Positions 1-8,271 of a stretch of 64,000 nucleotides of DNA are shown here, piece after piece. The stretch covers positions 1-64,000 of the forward strand of contig NZ_JBFHIT010000018.1 in assembly GCF_041596335.1 (NCBI RefSeq), in the 5' to 3' direction. Position 1 is the first letter of the stretch, and every line of letters starts with the position of its first letter. Under the pieces are notes generated by a model that saw only the letters and a program-made list of their open reading frames with translations, made no database searches and was not told the DNA's origin. Made by a program: the position numbers and the translations under genes. The stretch is from Mangrovibacterium sp041596335. GTDB taxonomy: Bacteria; Bacteroidota; Bacteroidia; Bacteroidales; Prolixibacteraceae.

Positions 1-178
1 AAGATAAAAGCTTTTAGAGCAAGCTTCAGAGGTGTAAGAAACATCAGTTTCTTCCTTTTTAGACTAGCTAAAATTTATGCCTAAAACCAAAATCCCCCAG
101 ATTTTCCGCTTGATCCGTCAAAACCCTTTCGATAGCCGAGGATTTTCAGCGAATATTGTGGAATCCTGCCAAAAATAA

Positions 179-212
179 AAAAGCGCCTAAACCTGTTGAT
201 TTAAGCGCTTTT
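179..212 (-). terminator. Intrinsic terminator downstream of tRNA-Lys
   Basis: Read on the minus strand, a 13-bp stem with one G-T pair and an 8-base loop is followed by a T-rich tract. It lies just past the 3' end of tRNA-Lys and should end that transcript. The 178 bases before it, to the window edge, show no convincing gene. Confidence 0.75.
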
Positions 213-233
213 AAGTCTTTTTGACTTTGTTTT

Positions 234-309
234 TGGTGACTCAGCTGGGGCTCGAACCCAGGACCCCATCCTTAAAAGGGATGTGCTCTACCAGCTGAGC
301 TACTGAGTC
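234..309 (-). tRNA. tRNA-Lys (anticodon TTT)
   Basis: On the minus strand the sequence folds as a full cloverleaf. A 7-bp acceptor (GACTCAG with CTGAGTC) is followed by discriminator A and an encoded CCA. The anticodon stem CATCC/GGATG holds the loop CTTTTAA, which gives anticodon TTT (lysine). The T-arm GGTTCGAGC is present. The gene is a single unit with its own terminator. Confidence 0.95.
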
Positions 310-468
310 ATCCTCGTTATGTGTAGCCCTTTTGTTTAAAGGCGCTGCAAAGGTAAAAACACAAAACTTATCTGCAAACTTTAGATTACATTTTTTGAAA
401 AAAAGTCATCTCGGGTTATCAACAACCGATTGTTAAATGCGCCATTCAAGCCAAATCCAAAAAAAGCT

Positions 469-476
469 TACTTTTG
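469..476 (+). promoter_or_regulatory. Bacteroidota -7 promoter box (TACTTTTG)
   Basis: An exact match to the Bacteroidota TAnnTTTG element lies 20 bases before the chosen ATG of the SDR gene. No clear TTTG -33 box is seen at the usual distance, so support is the -7 box and its position only. It argues against the upstream in-frame ATG at 430. Confidence 0.5.
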
Positions 477-495
477 TGCTTTGCAATTTAAATCA

Positions 496-1299
496 ATGAA
501 AAACAAAGTAGTAATAATAACCGGTGCCTCATCTGGTATTGGAAAAGCGCTTGCCTTTGAATTTGCCTCCAAAGGTGCAAAATTAGTGTTGGCCGCCCGA
601 CGCCTCGATATGCTAGAGCAGTTAAAACAGGAAATCAACACCACCGAAGTGCTGATCCAACCAACCGACGTAAGTAAGGAGGACGATTGCCAGGCCCTAA
701 TCGAGCAAGCTGTCCGGCATTTTGGTCGGATTGACATTCTGGTTAACAATGCCGGCATTTCGATGCGGGCAATTTTCGAAGAGGTTGAACTGGATGTTCT
801 GCGCAAACTCATGGATGTGAACTTTTGGGGAACAGTGTATTGTTCGAAATACGCGCTGCCTCATCTTTTAAAAACCAAAGGGTCGCTGGTGGGTATTATT
901 TCCATCGCCGGCTATGTTGGACTTCCAGGCCGCACCGGATATTCGGCATCGAAATTTGCTATCCGTGGTTTTCTGGACACCATACGGATCGAGAACCTAA
1001 AGAAAGGGTTACACGTGTTGGTTGCGGCTCCCGGATTCACAGCTTCCGAGGTTCGTAAAGCGGCATTAACCGCCAGCGGAAGCAATCAGGGAGAAACTCC
1101 TCGTAATGAAGATAAAATGATGTCGGCTGAAACTTGCGCCAAACACATTGTTCGGGCTGTTGAAAAACGCAAACGACAACTGATTCTGACTTTCATTGAG
1201 GGTAAAGTGACTGTTTTTCTTGGTAAATTTCTCCCCAAATTGCTCGACAGACTCACGTATAATCATATGGCCAAAGAGCCGGATTCGCCCTTTAAATAA
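496..1299 (+). CDS. SDR family NAD(P)-dependent oxidoreductase
   Basis: This is a 267-residue classical short-chain dehydrogenase/reductase, a cytoplasmic enzyme that oxidises or reduces an alcohol or ketone with NAD(P)H. Visible motifs are the nucleotide-binding TGASSGIG (residues 9-16), NNAG (84-87), Asn109, and the catalytic Ser136, Tyr149 and Lys153 (YSASK). An in-frame ATG 22 codons upstream would add a basic, non-Rossmann leader that overlaps the -7 promoter box, so the ATG directly before the first beta strand was chosen. A thioesterase gene starts 5 bases after the stop, which suggests a two-gene operon. The pairing hints at acyl or lipid metabolism, but the substrate cannot be read from the sequence. 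Confidence 0.9.
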   Translation: MKNKVVIITGASSGIGKALAFEFASKGAKLVLAARRLDMLEQLKQEINTTEVLIQPTDVSKEDDCQALIEQAVRHFGRIDILVNNAGISMRAIFEEVELDVLRKLMDVNFWGTVYCSKYALPHLLKTKGSLVGIISIAGYVGLPGRTGYSASKFAIRGFLDTIRIENLKKGLHVLVAAPGFTASEVRKAALTASGSNQGETPRNEDKMMSAETCAKHIVRAVEKRKRQLILTFIEGKVTVFLGKFLPKLLDRLTYNHMAKEPDSPFK

Positions 1300-1304
1300 T
1301 TGAT

Positions 1305-1715
1305 ATGCTTATTCACAAAACAAAGCTCCGGGTTTACTACGAAGACACCGATAAAATGGGCGTAGTTTACTACGGAAATTATCCACGCTATTATGAAATA
1401 GGACGAACTGAATTAATCAGGAGTTTAGGTGTTTCGTATAAAGAAATGGAAGATTCTGGCATCATGCTTCCGGCCAGCAGCCTGAAAGTTAACTACATAA
1501 AGTCGGCTTACTACGATGACCTACTCACCATTGTCACGATAGTTGATAAAATACCCCAGGTGAAATTTCCGATCCGAACCGAAATATACAACGAGCAAGG
1601 AGAACTAATTAATGAAGGAGAAACTGTTTTGGCATTTTTTGATCGAAACACTGGTAAACCTTGTCGCGCACCAAAGTATTTTGTCGAAAAAATCGCTGGC
1701 TACTTTAAGCCGTGA
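1305..1715 (+). CDS. YbgC/FcbC-type acyl-CoA thioesterase (hotdog fold)
   Basis: A 136-residue single hotdog domain of the 4-hydroxybenzoyl-CoA thioesterase group, which hydrolyses acyl-CoA or acyl-carrier-protein thioesters. The signature TDKMGVVYYGNY lies near the N-terminus, with Asp16 as the expected catalytic aspartate followed by the G-V-V-Y helix start. Length is normal for the family. It follows the SDR gene by 5 bases and is probably co-transcribed with it. Its last 11 bases overlap the 3' end of the convergent LysE-type gene on the other strand. Substrate chain length is unknown. Confidence 0.9.
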   Translation: MLIHKTKLRVYYEDTDKMGVVYYGNYPRYYEIGRTELIRSLGVSYKEMEDSGIMLPASSLKVNYIKSAYYDDLLTIVTIVDKIPQVKFPIRTEIYNEQGELINEGETVLAFFDRNTGKPCRAPKYFVEKIAGYFKP

Positions 1716-2343
1716 AATGCTCAACCATTGTTAAAATCAAAGTAACAATCACCAAAACGACAATAATTACTCCTGCAACCTTATTAAACCACCACAGCAC
1801 ACGGAGATTAAATTTATGGCGAAATAAGCTTACAAGACCAGTTAGAGTCAACCACCAACTATTAGCCCCAAGAAACACCCCGGCAACCATAGCGAAAGCC
1901 AATGAAGGCTGATCCATCTGAAAAACAATTCCAGAACTGGCAAATACAGCCAAAAAAATAAAAACCACCATTGGGTTGGGAAAAGTAATCAGAAAGGTTG
2001 ACAACAAATCCTGAAAATACGAACTGCCTTTTCGCCGGTATTTTCGCAAGTCGGTAACCGGGTCTTTAAAAAAGATATGAATTCCGAGAACCAGAACCAT
2101 GATCGCACCGACAACCTGAAAAGTTAATTGATGCAGCCGAATAAAATCGATAATATAGGTTAGGCTAAAACCAGCCACGACTGCATAGATAGCATCCGAA
2201 ATTGAGGCTCCCATCCCCGACAAAAAACCGCTGGTTCGGTTTTTATTCACTGTTCGCTGAATAATCAGGATCCCTATTGGTCCTAAGGGCACTGAAACAG
2301 CCAACCCGATTACAATTCCTTTTAAAAATAACGACAAAAACAT
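1705..2343 (-). CDS. LysE/RhtB family amino-acid exporter
   Basis: A 212-residue, very hydrophobic inner-membrane protein with about six predicted transmembrane helices. The N-terminal pattern, with the segment VSVPLGPIGILIIQRTV and then a glycine-rich second helix, is typical of LysE/RhtB translocators, which export amino acids or similar small metabolites by proton-driven antiport. The ATG at 2343 places the start at a hydrophobic helix; an upstream in-frame start would add a short Cys-rich leader and is less likely. The gene is monocistronic and convergent with the thioesterase gene. The exported substrate cannot be predicted. Confidence 0.85.
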   Translation of the reverse strand: MFLSLFLKGIVIGLAVSVPLGPIGILIIQRTVNKNRTSGFLSGMGASISDAIYAVVAGFSLTYIIDFIRLHQLTFQVVGAIMVLVLGIHIFFKDPVTDLRKYRRKGSSYFQDLLSTFLITFPNPMVVFIFLAVFASSGIVFQMDQPSLAFAMVAGVFLGANSWWLTLTGLVSLFRHKFNLRVLWWFNKVAGVIIVVLVIVTLILTMVEHFTA

Positions 2344-2437
2344 CTTGCAAAAATAGCATAAAAGCACTTTAGCAAAAGCACCTCAGTCGAATTCATGGAT
2401 TTTTTTACAAACACACCCCTACTGAAAATATAGTTTT

Positions 2438-2445
2438 TAAATTTG
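2438..2445 (+). promoter_or_regulatory. Bacteroidota -7 promoter box (TAAATTTG)
   Basis: An exact TAnnTTTG match lies 42 bases before the esterase ATG at 2488. No good -33 TTTG is visible upstream. It would drive the secreted hydrolase gene alone. Confidence 0.5.
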
Positions 2446-2487
2446 GTTCTCAATTGATACAAACCAATGATCATTAAACTTACGGCA

Positions 2488-3399
2488 ATGAAAAAACTAT
2501 CAATTTCACTCTTATTTATTTCAATCTTCGCAACCACTATGGCACAAGACTTTACACTCCCACTTTGGCCGAATGAAGCACCCAACAAAAATACCCCTCC
2601 AGGAGAGGAACGGTATTACGAAGAGCACGGAACCATGCGTTACGACAATATTTCAAAAGCTGAATTATTTGTTTACCAACCGGAAACCGCAAGAAATACC
2701 GGTGTTGCTGTAATTATCTGCCCCGGAGGTGGCTATCGGATTGAAGCAATTGACCATGAGGGGTTTCAAATAGCCGAATATTTAAAATCAAACGGAATTA
2801 CGGCTATTGTATTGAAATACCGTCTTCCCTACGGCGACCCTCAGATTCCACTTACCGACGCTTTGCAATCCATTCGATTAGTTCGCTCAAAGGCCGCCGA
2901 ATGGAATATCGATTCCAATAAAATTGGCATTGCCGGATCGTCTGCCGGCGGTCATCTGGCTTCAACTGCCGGAACACATTTCACCATGGGAGACCCCAAC
3001 ACCAGTGACCAATTGTTGAAACAGAGCAGCCGCCCCGATTTTATGCTCCTTCTTTATCCGGTTATCAGTTTTGACGAAAAAATCGGGCATATGGGATCAC
3101 GGATAAACTTAATTGGCCAAACAAACAACTGGGATTTGGCTTCGAAATACTCTAACGAATTGCAGGTGACTAAAAATACTCCACCGACATTTCTTGTCCT
3201 GGCCGACGATGACGGAGCAGTTCCTCCGGAAAATTCAATTCGTTTTTATATGGCGTTGAAAGAATTTGGAATCCCTGCCGAGTTACACATTTTCGCCAAA
3301 GGAGGTCATGGTTTCGGGATGAAAAAGACAGATAAACCAGTTGATCAATGGCCCGGCTTATTTGTGCAGTGGCTTAAATCGATGCAACTAATCGAGTAA
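2488..3399 (+). CDS. Secreted alpha/beta hydrolase, acetyl-esterase-like
   Basis: A 303-residue alpha/beta hydrolase with an N-terminal signal peptide (MKKLSISLLFISIFATTMA, then Q), so periplasmic or exported. It resembles the esterase group often annotated as acetylxylan or feruloyl esterases in Bacteroidota (BD-FAE-like). Visible elements are the oxyanion motif CPGGGY, the nucleophile elbow GSSAGG, an Asp-rich loop DDDGAVPPE before the C-terminus, and the catalytic His in GGHGFG. The ATG directly before the signal peptide was chosen over one seven codons upstream. A role in deacylating plant polysaccharide is inference; no glycan gene is adjacent. Confidence 0.85.
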   Translation: MKKLSISLLFISIFATTMAQDFTLPLWPNEAPNKNTPPGEERYYEEHGTMRYDNISKAELFVYQPETARNTGVAVIICPGGGYRIEAIDHEGFQIAEYLKSNGITAIVLKYRLPYGDPQIPLTDALQSIRLVRSKAAEWNIDSNKIGIAGSSAGGHLASTAGTHFTMGDPNTSDQLLKQSSRPDFMLLLYPVISFDEKIGHMGSRINLIGQTNNWDLASKYSNELQVTKNTPPTFLVLADDDGAVPPENSIRFYMALKEFGIPAELHIFAKGGHGFGMKKTDKPVDQWPGLFVQWLKSMQLIE

Positions 3400-3436
3400 T
3401 CAACCGATCAGACAGAACGAACAACCTATATAACAT

Positions 3437-3675
3437 GCGCCGATCTCAAACTAGTTACCGGCTTTGCCACAGTTCTACCTGAAGGTTCATGGCCGACCTG
3501 ACCGCACATTGCGGCGCTTCAGTAAGCCAGCTTGAAGTCATATAAATCGTTTAACCAACATTGGCGATATCTGCGATTTATCATCCTGTGATCCCTCGAA
3601 AGATTCTATCTTTGACCGTATTCACCGATAGACCTGAAGCAGATTCACTCCGATGATTAATCTGTATTCAGGTCT
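3437..3675. other. Non-coding stretch with three inverted repeats
   Basis: The gap before the Nudix gene holds three inverted repeats. GCGCCG at 3437-3442 pairs with 3512-3517. ATAAATCG at 3542-3549 pairs with CGATTTAT at 3574-3581. AGACCTGAA at 3630-3638 pairs with 3667-3675, extended inside by CAGATT with AATCTG. The last ends 21 bases before the Nudix ATG, so it would lie in the 5' leader. None is followed by a T-run, so they are not plain terminators. A structured leader or a small RNA is possible. Confidence 0.4.
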
Positions 3676-3696
3676 GCCCTAAAAATTCCGGAATCT

Positions 3697-4230
3697 ATGA
3701 ATTTGAAGAATAATCCGGTCGATCTGCTTCATTTTTGCCCCAAATGCGGATCGGCTAATTTTGCCACTACCGGGCCTCGTTCCAAACATTGCGGAAACTG
3801 CTCCTTCAACTATTTCTTTAATACTTCGGCGGCAGCCAGTGCGCTTGTATTCGACGAAAAAGGTCGGTTGATGTTGACACGTCGGGCGATTAATCCCCAC
3901 AAAGGGAAACTTGATCTTCCCGGAGGCTTTGTTGAGTATTACGAGACTGCCGAGGAGGCAATTACACGAGAGTTACACGAGGAGCTAGGCGCAGAAGTTG
4001 CAGAAATAAATTATTTCGGCACCTTCCCAAACCAGTATGAATTCTCGGGCATGATCGTCCATACCCTCGACTCAACCTTTGTTATCAAGTTAAAAACGTT
4101 CGATAATTTGATTCCACAGGACGATATCTCCGCCATTGAGTTTCACGATCCGGCAACAATTGAATTGGATGAAATTCCCTTCAACTCGATACGGAATACA
4201 ATTACTTTGCTACAGAAAACCAAGAAATAG
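3697..4230 (+). CDS. Nudix hydrolase with N-terminal zinc ribbon
   Basis: A 177-residue cytoplasmic Nudix pyrophosphohydrolase. An N-terminal zinc ribbon (Cys14, Cys17, Cys32, Cys35) precedes the Nudix domain, the arrangement of NADH pyrophosphatase-like and related proteins. The Nudix box is complete at residues 77-99, matching GX5EX7REUXEEXGU with Arg91, Glu92, Glu95 and Glu96. It probably cleaves a nucleoside diphosphate derivative; the exact substrate is not predictable. The aminopeptidase gene starts 7 bases downstream, so the two are likely one operon. Confidence 0.9.
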   Translation: MNLKNNPVDLLHFCPKCGSANFATTGPRSKHCGNCSFNYFFNTSAAASALVFDEKGRLMLTRRAINPHKGKLDLPGGFVEYYETAEEAITRELHEELGAEVAEINYFGTFPNQYEFSGMIVHTLDSTFVIKLKTFDNLIPQDDISAIEFHDPATIELDEIPFNSIRNTITLLQKTKK

Positions 4231-4237
4231 AAACACC

Positions 4238-6016
4238 ATGAAATCGATGATTCAAAACCGACTAGCCAACCTCCGGGCCGAAATGAAAAAACTCAACCTC
4301 GATGCCTGGTACCTTTCGGGAACCGATCCGCATCAGAGTGAGTACCTGCCCGACTATTGGCAGATACGTTCATTCATTAGTGGATTTAACGGTTCGGCCG
4401 GCTACATGATGGTAACTTTGGATGATGCCGCTTTGTGGACCGACTCTCGGTATTTTTTGCAAGCCAACGAGCAATTGAGTGAAACAGGGATCCGGTTAAT
4501 GAAACTTAGAGTTGAAGGCACTCCCACCCCGGCAGACTGGCTTAAATCAGTCGCAAAAGAGGGAGCAATTGTTGGCACCGATGCGACTTGTTTGTCTGTG
4601 AACCAATTTCGAAACCTCAACCAAAGTCTGGCTCCCCACAATCTGCATCTGAAAGATTGCGGCGACTTAATGGATCTCATCTGGACCGATCGCCCAGTGC
4701 TGCCCCCCAACCCTATTTTTGAACACGAGGTAAAATACACAGGACAAAGTCGCCAGGATAAAATTGAAGCAATCCGGGCAAAAATGATTGAATCCGGAGC
4801 TCAATCCATCCTACTAACCGCGCTCGACGACATTGCCTGGACTTTCAACCTAAGAGGCAGCGATATCTCCTACAATCCGGTTTTTATGGCCTTTGCACTT
4901 GTTACCACGAATGACATTCAACTCTACCTAAACTGCGATAAAATTCCGGATAACCTGCAGAAAAAACTGATGAGCGAAGGAATTAAATTGAGCCGTTATT
5001 CGCAGATCTATATCGACCTCTGCTCAATTTCAGGCAAAATACTTATCGACCCGGATCGTACCAACCAGGCGTTAAAAGAAGCAATTTCGCCCGATGCCAG
5101 TATTGCGATGCAACTCTCAACGGCCACCATTTTAAAAGCAAAAAAATCCGACCATGAGCTGGAGATGATCAAAATTGCAATGCACAAAGATGGTGTCGCG
5201 ATGGTAAAATTTCTGCATTGGTTGAAGCAAACGGTCGGCAAAAAAACCGTCACAGAGTATGATGTACTGCTGAAACTCGAAGAATTCCGTTCGCAGCAAA
5301 CCGGTTTTATGGGCAGCAGCTTTTATGCAATAGTAGGCTACAACGAAAACGGAGCAATTGTACACCGATCAGTAACGCCCGAAACAGCAGTTCAGATTGA
5401 AGCCAGCGGAATTTTACTTTTTGATTCGGGAGGACAGTATCCCGAAGGAACAACCGATATCACCAGAACTGTTTGCTTAAGTACTCCCACCGAACTGGCC
5501 AAAGAAGACTTCACTTTAGTATTGAAAGGTACAATCGGACTGGCCGAATTGAAATTCCCGGCTAATACTCCAGGATGTAACATTGATTTAGCTGCCCGGC
5601 AAGCATTATGGCAAACGGGGCGAAATTACGGGCATGGCACCGGACACGGTATTGGCTTTTTCCTAAATGTGCACGAAGGCCCCATGGGCATCCGCCAGGA
5701 ATATAACGAGCGGGTTATTGAGCCGGGCATGGTTCTGTCGGACGAACCTGCATTTTACCGCGAAGGGCATTATGGAATTCGGATTGAGAACGTAATTGCC
5801 TGCAAAGAATGGCAAATCACTGAATATGGTCGCTTTCTTCAGTTTGAAACCCTAACACTCTGTCCAATCGATACAGGTCTGATTGAGAAAAAATTGATGT
5901 CAGCGACTGAAATCGATTGGCTAAACCGTTATCATCAACGTTGCTACAACGAGCTTTCGCCCGCTCTAAATGAAGACGAAAAAGCATTCTTAAAAGAAAT
6001 TACCAACGCCATATAG
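4238..6016 (+). CDS. Xaa-Pro aminopeptidase (M24B family)
   Basis: A 592-residue aminopeptidase P-type enzyme that removes an N-terminal residue preceding proline, using two metal ions. It has creatinase-like N-terminal domains (roughly residues 1-300) and a pita-bread M24 domain after that. Metal ligands are seen in FDSGG and TTDITRT (two Asp), in GHGTGHGIG (His) and in EPAFYREGHYGIRIEN (two Glu). The size and the C-terminal extension resemble the three-domain APP1 type rather than short bacterial PepP. The start is the ATG 7 bases after the Nudix stop; an in-frame start further upstream lies inside the Nudix gene. Cytoplasmic, with no signal peptide. Confidence 0.92.
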   Translation: MKSMIQNRLANLRAEMKKLNLDAWYLSGTDPHQSEYLPDYWQIRSFISGFNGSAGYMMVTLDDAALWTDSRYFLQANEQLSETGIRLMKLRVEGTPTPADWLKSVAKEGAIVGTDATCLSVNQFRNLNQSLAPHNLHLKDCGDLMDLIWTDRPVLPPNPIFEHEVKYTGQSRQDKIEAIRAKMIESGAQSILLTALDDIAWTFNLRGSDISYNPVFMAFALVTTNDIQLYLNCDKIPDNLQKKLMSEGIKLSRYSQIYIDLCSISGKILIDPDRTNQALKEAISPDASIAMQLSTATILKAKKSDHELEMIKIAMHKDGVAMVKFLHWLKQTVGKKTVTEYDVLLKLEEFRSQQTGFMGSSFYAIVGYNENGAIVHRSVTPETAVQIEASGILLFDSGGQYPEGTTDITRTVCLSTPTELAKEDFTLVLKGTIGLAELKFPANTPGCNIDLAARQALWQTGRNYGHGTGHGIGFFLNVHEGPMGIRQEYNERVIEPGMVLSDEPAFYREGHYGIRIENVIACKEWQITEYGRFLQFETLTLCPIDTGLIEKKLMSATEIDWLNRYHQRCYNELSPALNEDEKAFLKEITNAI

Positions 6017-6078
6017 AAATGAGTTTTTATTCCGATGGGAGAATCGATCCCCGACTGAAGAAATAGATTAAAACACAA

Positions 6079-6105
6079 AGAGGCTGTCCCAATGAGACAG
6101 CCTCT
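6079..6105. terminator. Bidirectional terminator between aminopeptidase and rho
   Basis: A perfect 10-bp stem AGAGGCTGTC/GACAGCCTCT with a 7-base loop sits between two convergent genes. T-rich or A-rich flanks are weak on both sides, so termination may be moderate, but the position is as expected. Confidence 0.65.
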
Positions 6106-6129
6106 TCAATATATTATCAAATTATCGTG

Positions 6130-7878
6130 CTATTCGTTCATCGAAATCAGGAATTCCTCAATCGAGCTGGTTTTCATGATTCGGGTTTTGATGAATTCCA
6201 TTGCTTCCATCGAATTCATGTCAGCCAGATAGTTTCTCAAAATCCAAATTTTGTCCATAATTGGCTTCGGCAACAACATATCTTCGCGACGTGTACTTGA
6301 AGAAACGATATCCACAGCCGGGAAAATCCGCTTGTTAGACAATTTCCGGTCTAACTGAAGTTCCATATTACCGGTTCCCTTAAATTCTTCGAAAATTACA
6401 TCATCCATTTTCGATCCGGTTTCAGTTAATGCTGTTGCAAGGATCGTTAATGATCCACCTTCTTCAATATTACGTGCAGCACCAAAGAAACGCTTCGGTT
6501 TGTGCAACGCGTTGGCATCAACCCCTCCCGAAAGTACTTTACCCGATGCTGGCGCTACCGTATTGTACGCACGTGCCAAACGAGTGATTGAATCCAATAA
6601 GATTACAACATCATGGCCACATTCCACCAAACGTTTTGCCTTTTCCAGCACCATTCCGGCTACACGAACATGGCGATCGGCAGGTTCATCAAATGTGGAG
6701 GAAATAACCTCTGCGTTTACACTTCGTGCCATATCAGTCACCTCTTCCGGACGTTCATCAATCAGCAAAACAATCATGTAAACCTCGGGGTGATTTGCCG
6801 CAATAGCATTCGCTATTTCCTTCAGCAACATTGTTTTACCGGTCTTGGGCTGAGCAACGATCAATCCACGTTGTCCCTTACCAATTGGTGAAAACAAATC
6901 GACAACACGAGTTGAAAGATTATCGTGACCGTTTCCGGTTAGGTTGAATTTCTTATTTGGGAACAGCGGAGTCAAGTGATCAAACGGAACACGGTCGCGA
7001 ATATAATCCGGTGTGCGACCATTGATCGACAATACTTTGATCAACGGAAAATATTTCTCGCCTTCCTTTGGTGGGCGAATTGTTCCGCTAACGGTATCTC
7101 CGGTTTTCAGTCCAAACAGCTTGATCTGCGACTGTGAAACATAAATATCATCCGGGGAGTTCAAATAATTATAATCACTTGAACGGAGGAATCCATACCC
7201 ATCGGGCATAATTTCTAAAACTCCGGCATTGGTGATTATTCCTTCAAACTCATAAGCCTTCTCGCTTTGTTTCGATTTTGGCCCGGATTGACTGTCTCGT
7301 TGATTATCCCACTTCTGGTGAGGCTTATTTTTTTGGCGCGGATCCTGCTTGTTGTCTTTCTGAAAATCGCGCGTAAATTCTTTTTTCTTTTCCTTCGGTG
7401 TATCTTGATTTGCAGAAGTTTCCGGCGCCGGTGTGTTCTCTGTTTTCGCCTTTTCTTTCGGGCTATCAACTGGCTGGTCAACCTGATTTGCTTCTTCTTT
7501 CTCAGCATCTGCATTTTCCGAGGCCGTGTCTGGACTCTTTTGCTTTTGTTTCTTCGCGAAATCAAAAGCTGAAGCTGCTTTAATTACAACAGCTGTCCGA
7601 CGACGCTTTTTGGGTTGTTCGTCCGTATCTTCCAGCTTTGGTTCACCTTCAGATTTCGAATTCTGTTTAACATTAACAGCGGGTGCATTTTTAGAAGCCG
7701 GAGTCCGCTCCCGTGGTGATTCAGATTTTTTTTCAGAGGCAAGAATAGCCTGTGTGTCTAGAATTTTATAGATGAGATCCTGCTTTTTAAAGGACTCAAC
7801 CTTTTTGATTTTAAGCTCTTTGGCTATTTCCCGCAAGTCAGGAAGCAACTTTCTGCTTAATTCAATAATATCGTACAT
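6130..7878 (-). CDS. rho: Transcription termination factor Rho
   Basis: A 582-residue Rho helicase, a hexameric RNA-dependent ATPase that ends transcription. Domains in order are an N-terminal Rho_N helical segment (about 1-45), a long Lys/Glu/Gln-rich low-complexity linker (about 50-210), the cold-shock-like RNA-binding domain (about 215-290), then the RecA-type ATPase. Walker A is AQPKTGKT near residue 345, Walker B is VVILLDSITRLARAYN, and the loop GGVDANALHKPKRFFGAARN is conserved. The linker makes it about 160 residues longer than E. coli Rho, as is usual in Bacteroidota. It is monocistronic, divergent from the sigma factor gene. Confidence 0.97.
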   Translation of the reverse strand: MYDIIELSRKLLPDLREIAKELKIKKVESFKKQDLIYKILDTQAILASEKKSESPRERTPASKNAPAVNVKQNSKSEGEPKLEDTDEQPKKRRRTAVVIKAASAFDFAKKQKQKSPDTASENADAEKEEANQVDQPVDSPKEKAKTENTPAPETSANQDTPKEKKKEFTRDFQKDNKQDPRQKNKPHQKWDNQRDSQSGPKSKQSEKAYEFEGIITNAGVLEIMPDGYGFLRSSDYNYLNSPDDIYVSQSQIKLFGLKTGDTVSGTIRPPKEGEKYFPLIKVLSINGRTPDYIRDRVPFDHLTPLFPNKKFNLTGNGHDNLSTRVVDLFSPIGKGQRGLIVAQPKTGKTMLLKEIANAIAANHPEVYMIVLLIDERPEEVTDMARSVNAEVISSTFDEPADRHVRVAGMVLEKAKRLVECGHDVVILLDSITRLARAYNTVAPASGKVLSGGVDANALHKPKRFFGAARNIEEGGSLTILATALTETGSKMDDVIFEEFKGTGNMELQLDRKLSNKRIFPAVDIVSSSTRREDMLLPKPIMDKIWILRNYLADMNSMEAMEFIKTRIMKTSSIEEFLISMNE

Positions 7879-8271
7879 ATTTTGAAAATTAATTTACAAC
7901 CCAAAAAGTTATCTGGAGAAGTATGTGAAATAAGGATTAAGACTTTGGATTTTTAGATTCTTGCGAATTATTCTGCAATTATAACTAATAAGTAAATAAA
8001 AGCCAAAAAAATAGCACTTTTTAATTGCAGGTCAAATTTGGCACCGTACACTGTCATTATCAGCAACAAAACAGCCCTGTTTTTGTTCGTTCATGTGCTC
8101 AAAGAGAAGTTTCATCACAAAAAAAGGCACATTCATAAAAATCCCCCATTCAAATTCCAATATGTAGTTCTTATTGGCTAATTTCGCCCCTGTAAACAAT
8201 AGTCGTGTAAATTGGTTTAACTACTATACTGTTTTTTTTTAAAAGTATTCACTAACAAACTCGTAACCCAA
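7879..8271. other. Divergent intergenic region, rho / primary sigma factor
   Basis: This 393-base region must hold the promoters of rho (minus) and of the sigma factor (plus). A near-consensus plus-strand -7 box is listed separately. Imperfect inverted repeats are visible, AACAAAACAG with CTGTTTTTGTT at 8065-8087 and ATGTGC with GCACAT at 8093-8132. They would lie upstream of or within the rho leader. No ORF of note is present. Confidence 0.4.
8179..8186 (+). promoter_or_regulatory. Probable -7 promoter box (TAATTTCG)
   Basis: This is one mismatch from TAnnTTTG and sits in the context GGC-box-CCCC, typical of Bacteroidota start regions, 86 bases before the sigma factor ATG. No -33 box is evident. 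Confidence 0.4.

Noticed and set aside
7236..7771. Open frames on both strands inside the rho linker, rich in Lys/Arg or Phe/Leu
   Set aside because: They are frame shadows of the repetitive, charged rho linker and have no recognisable domain.
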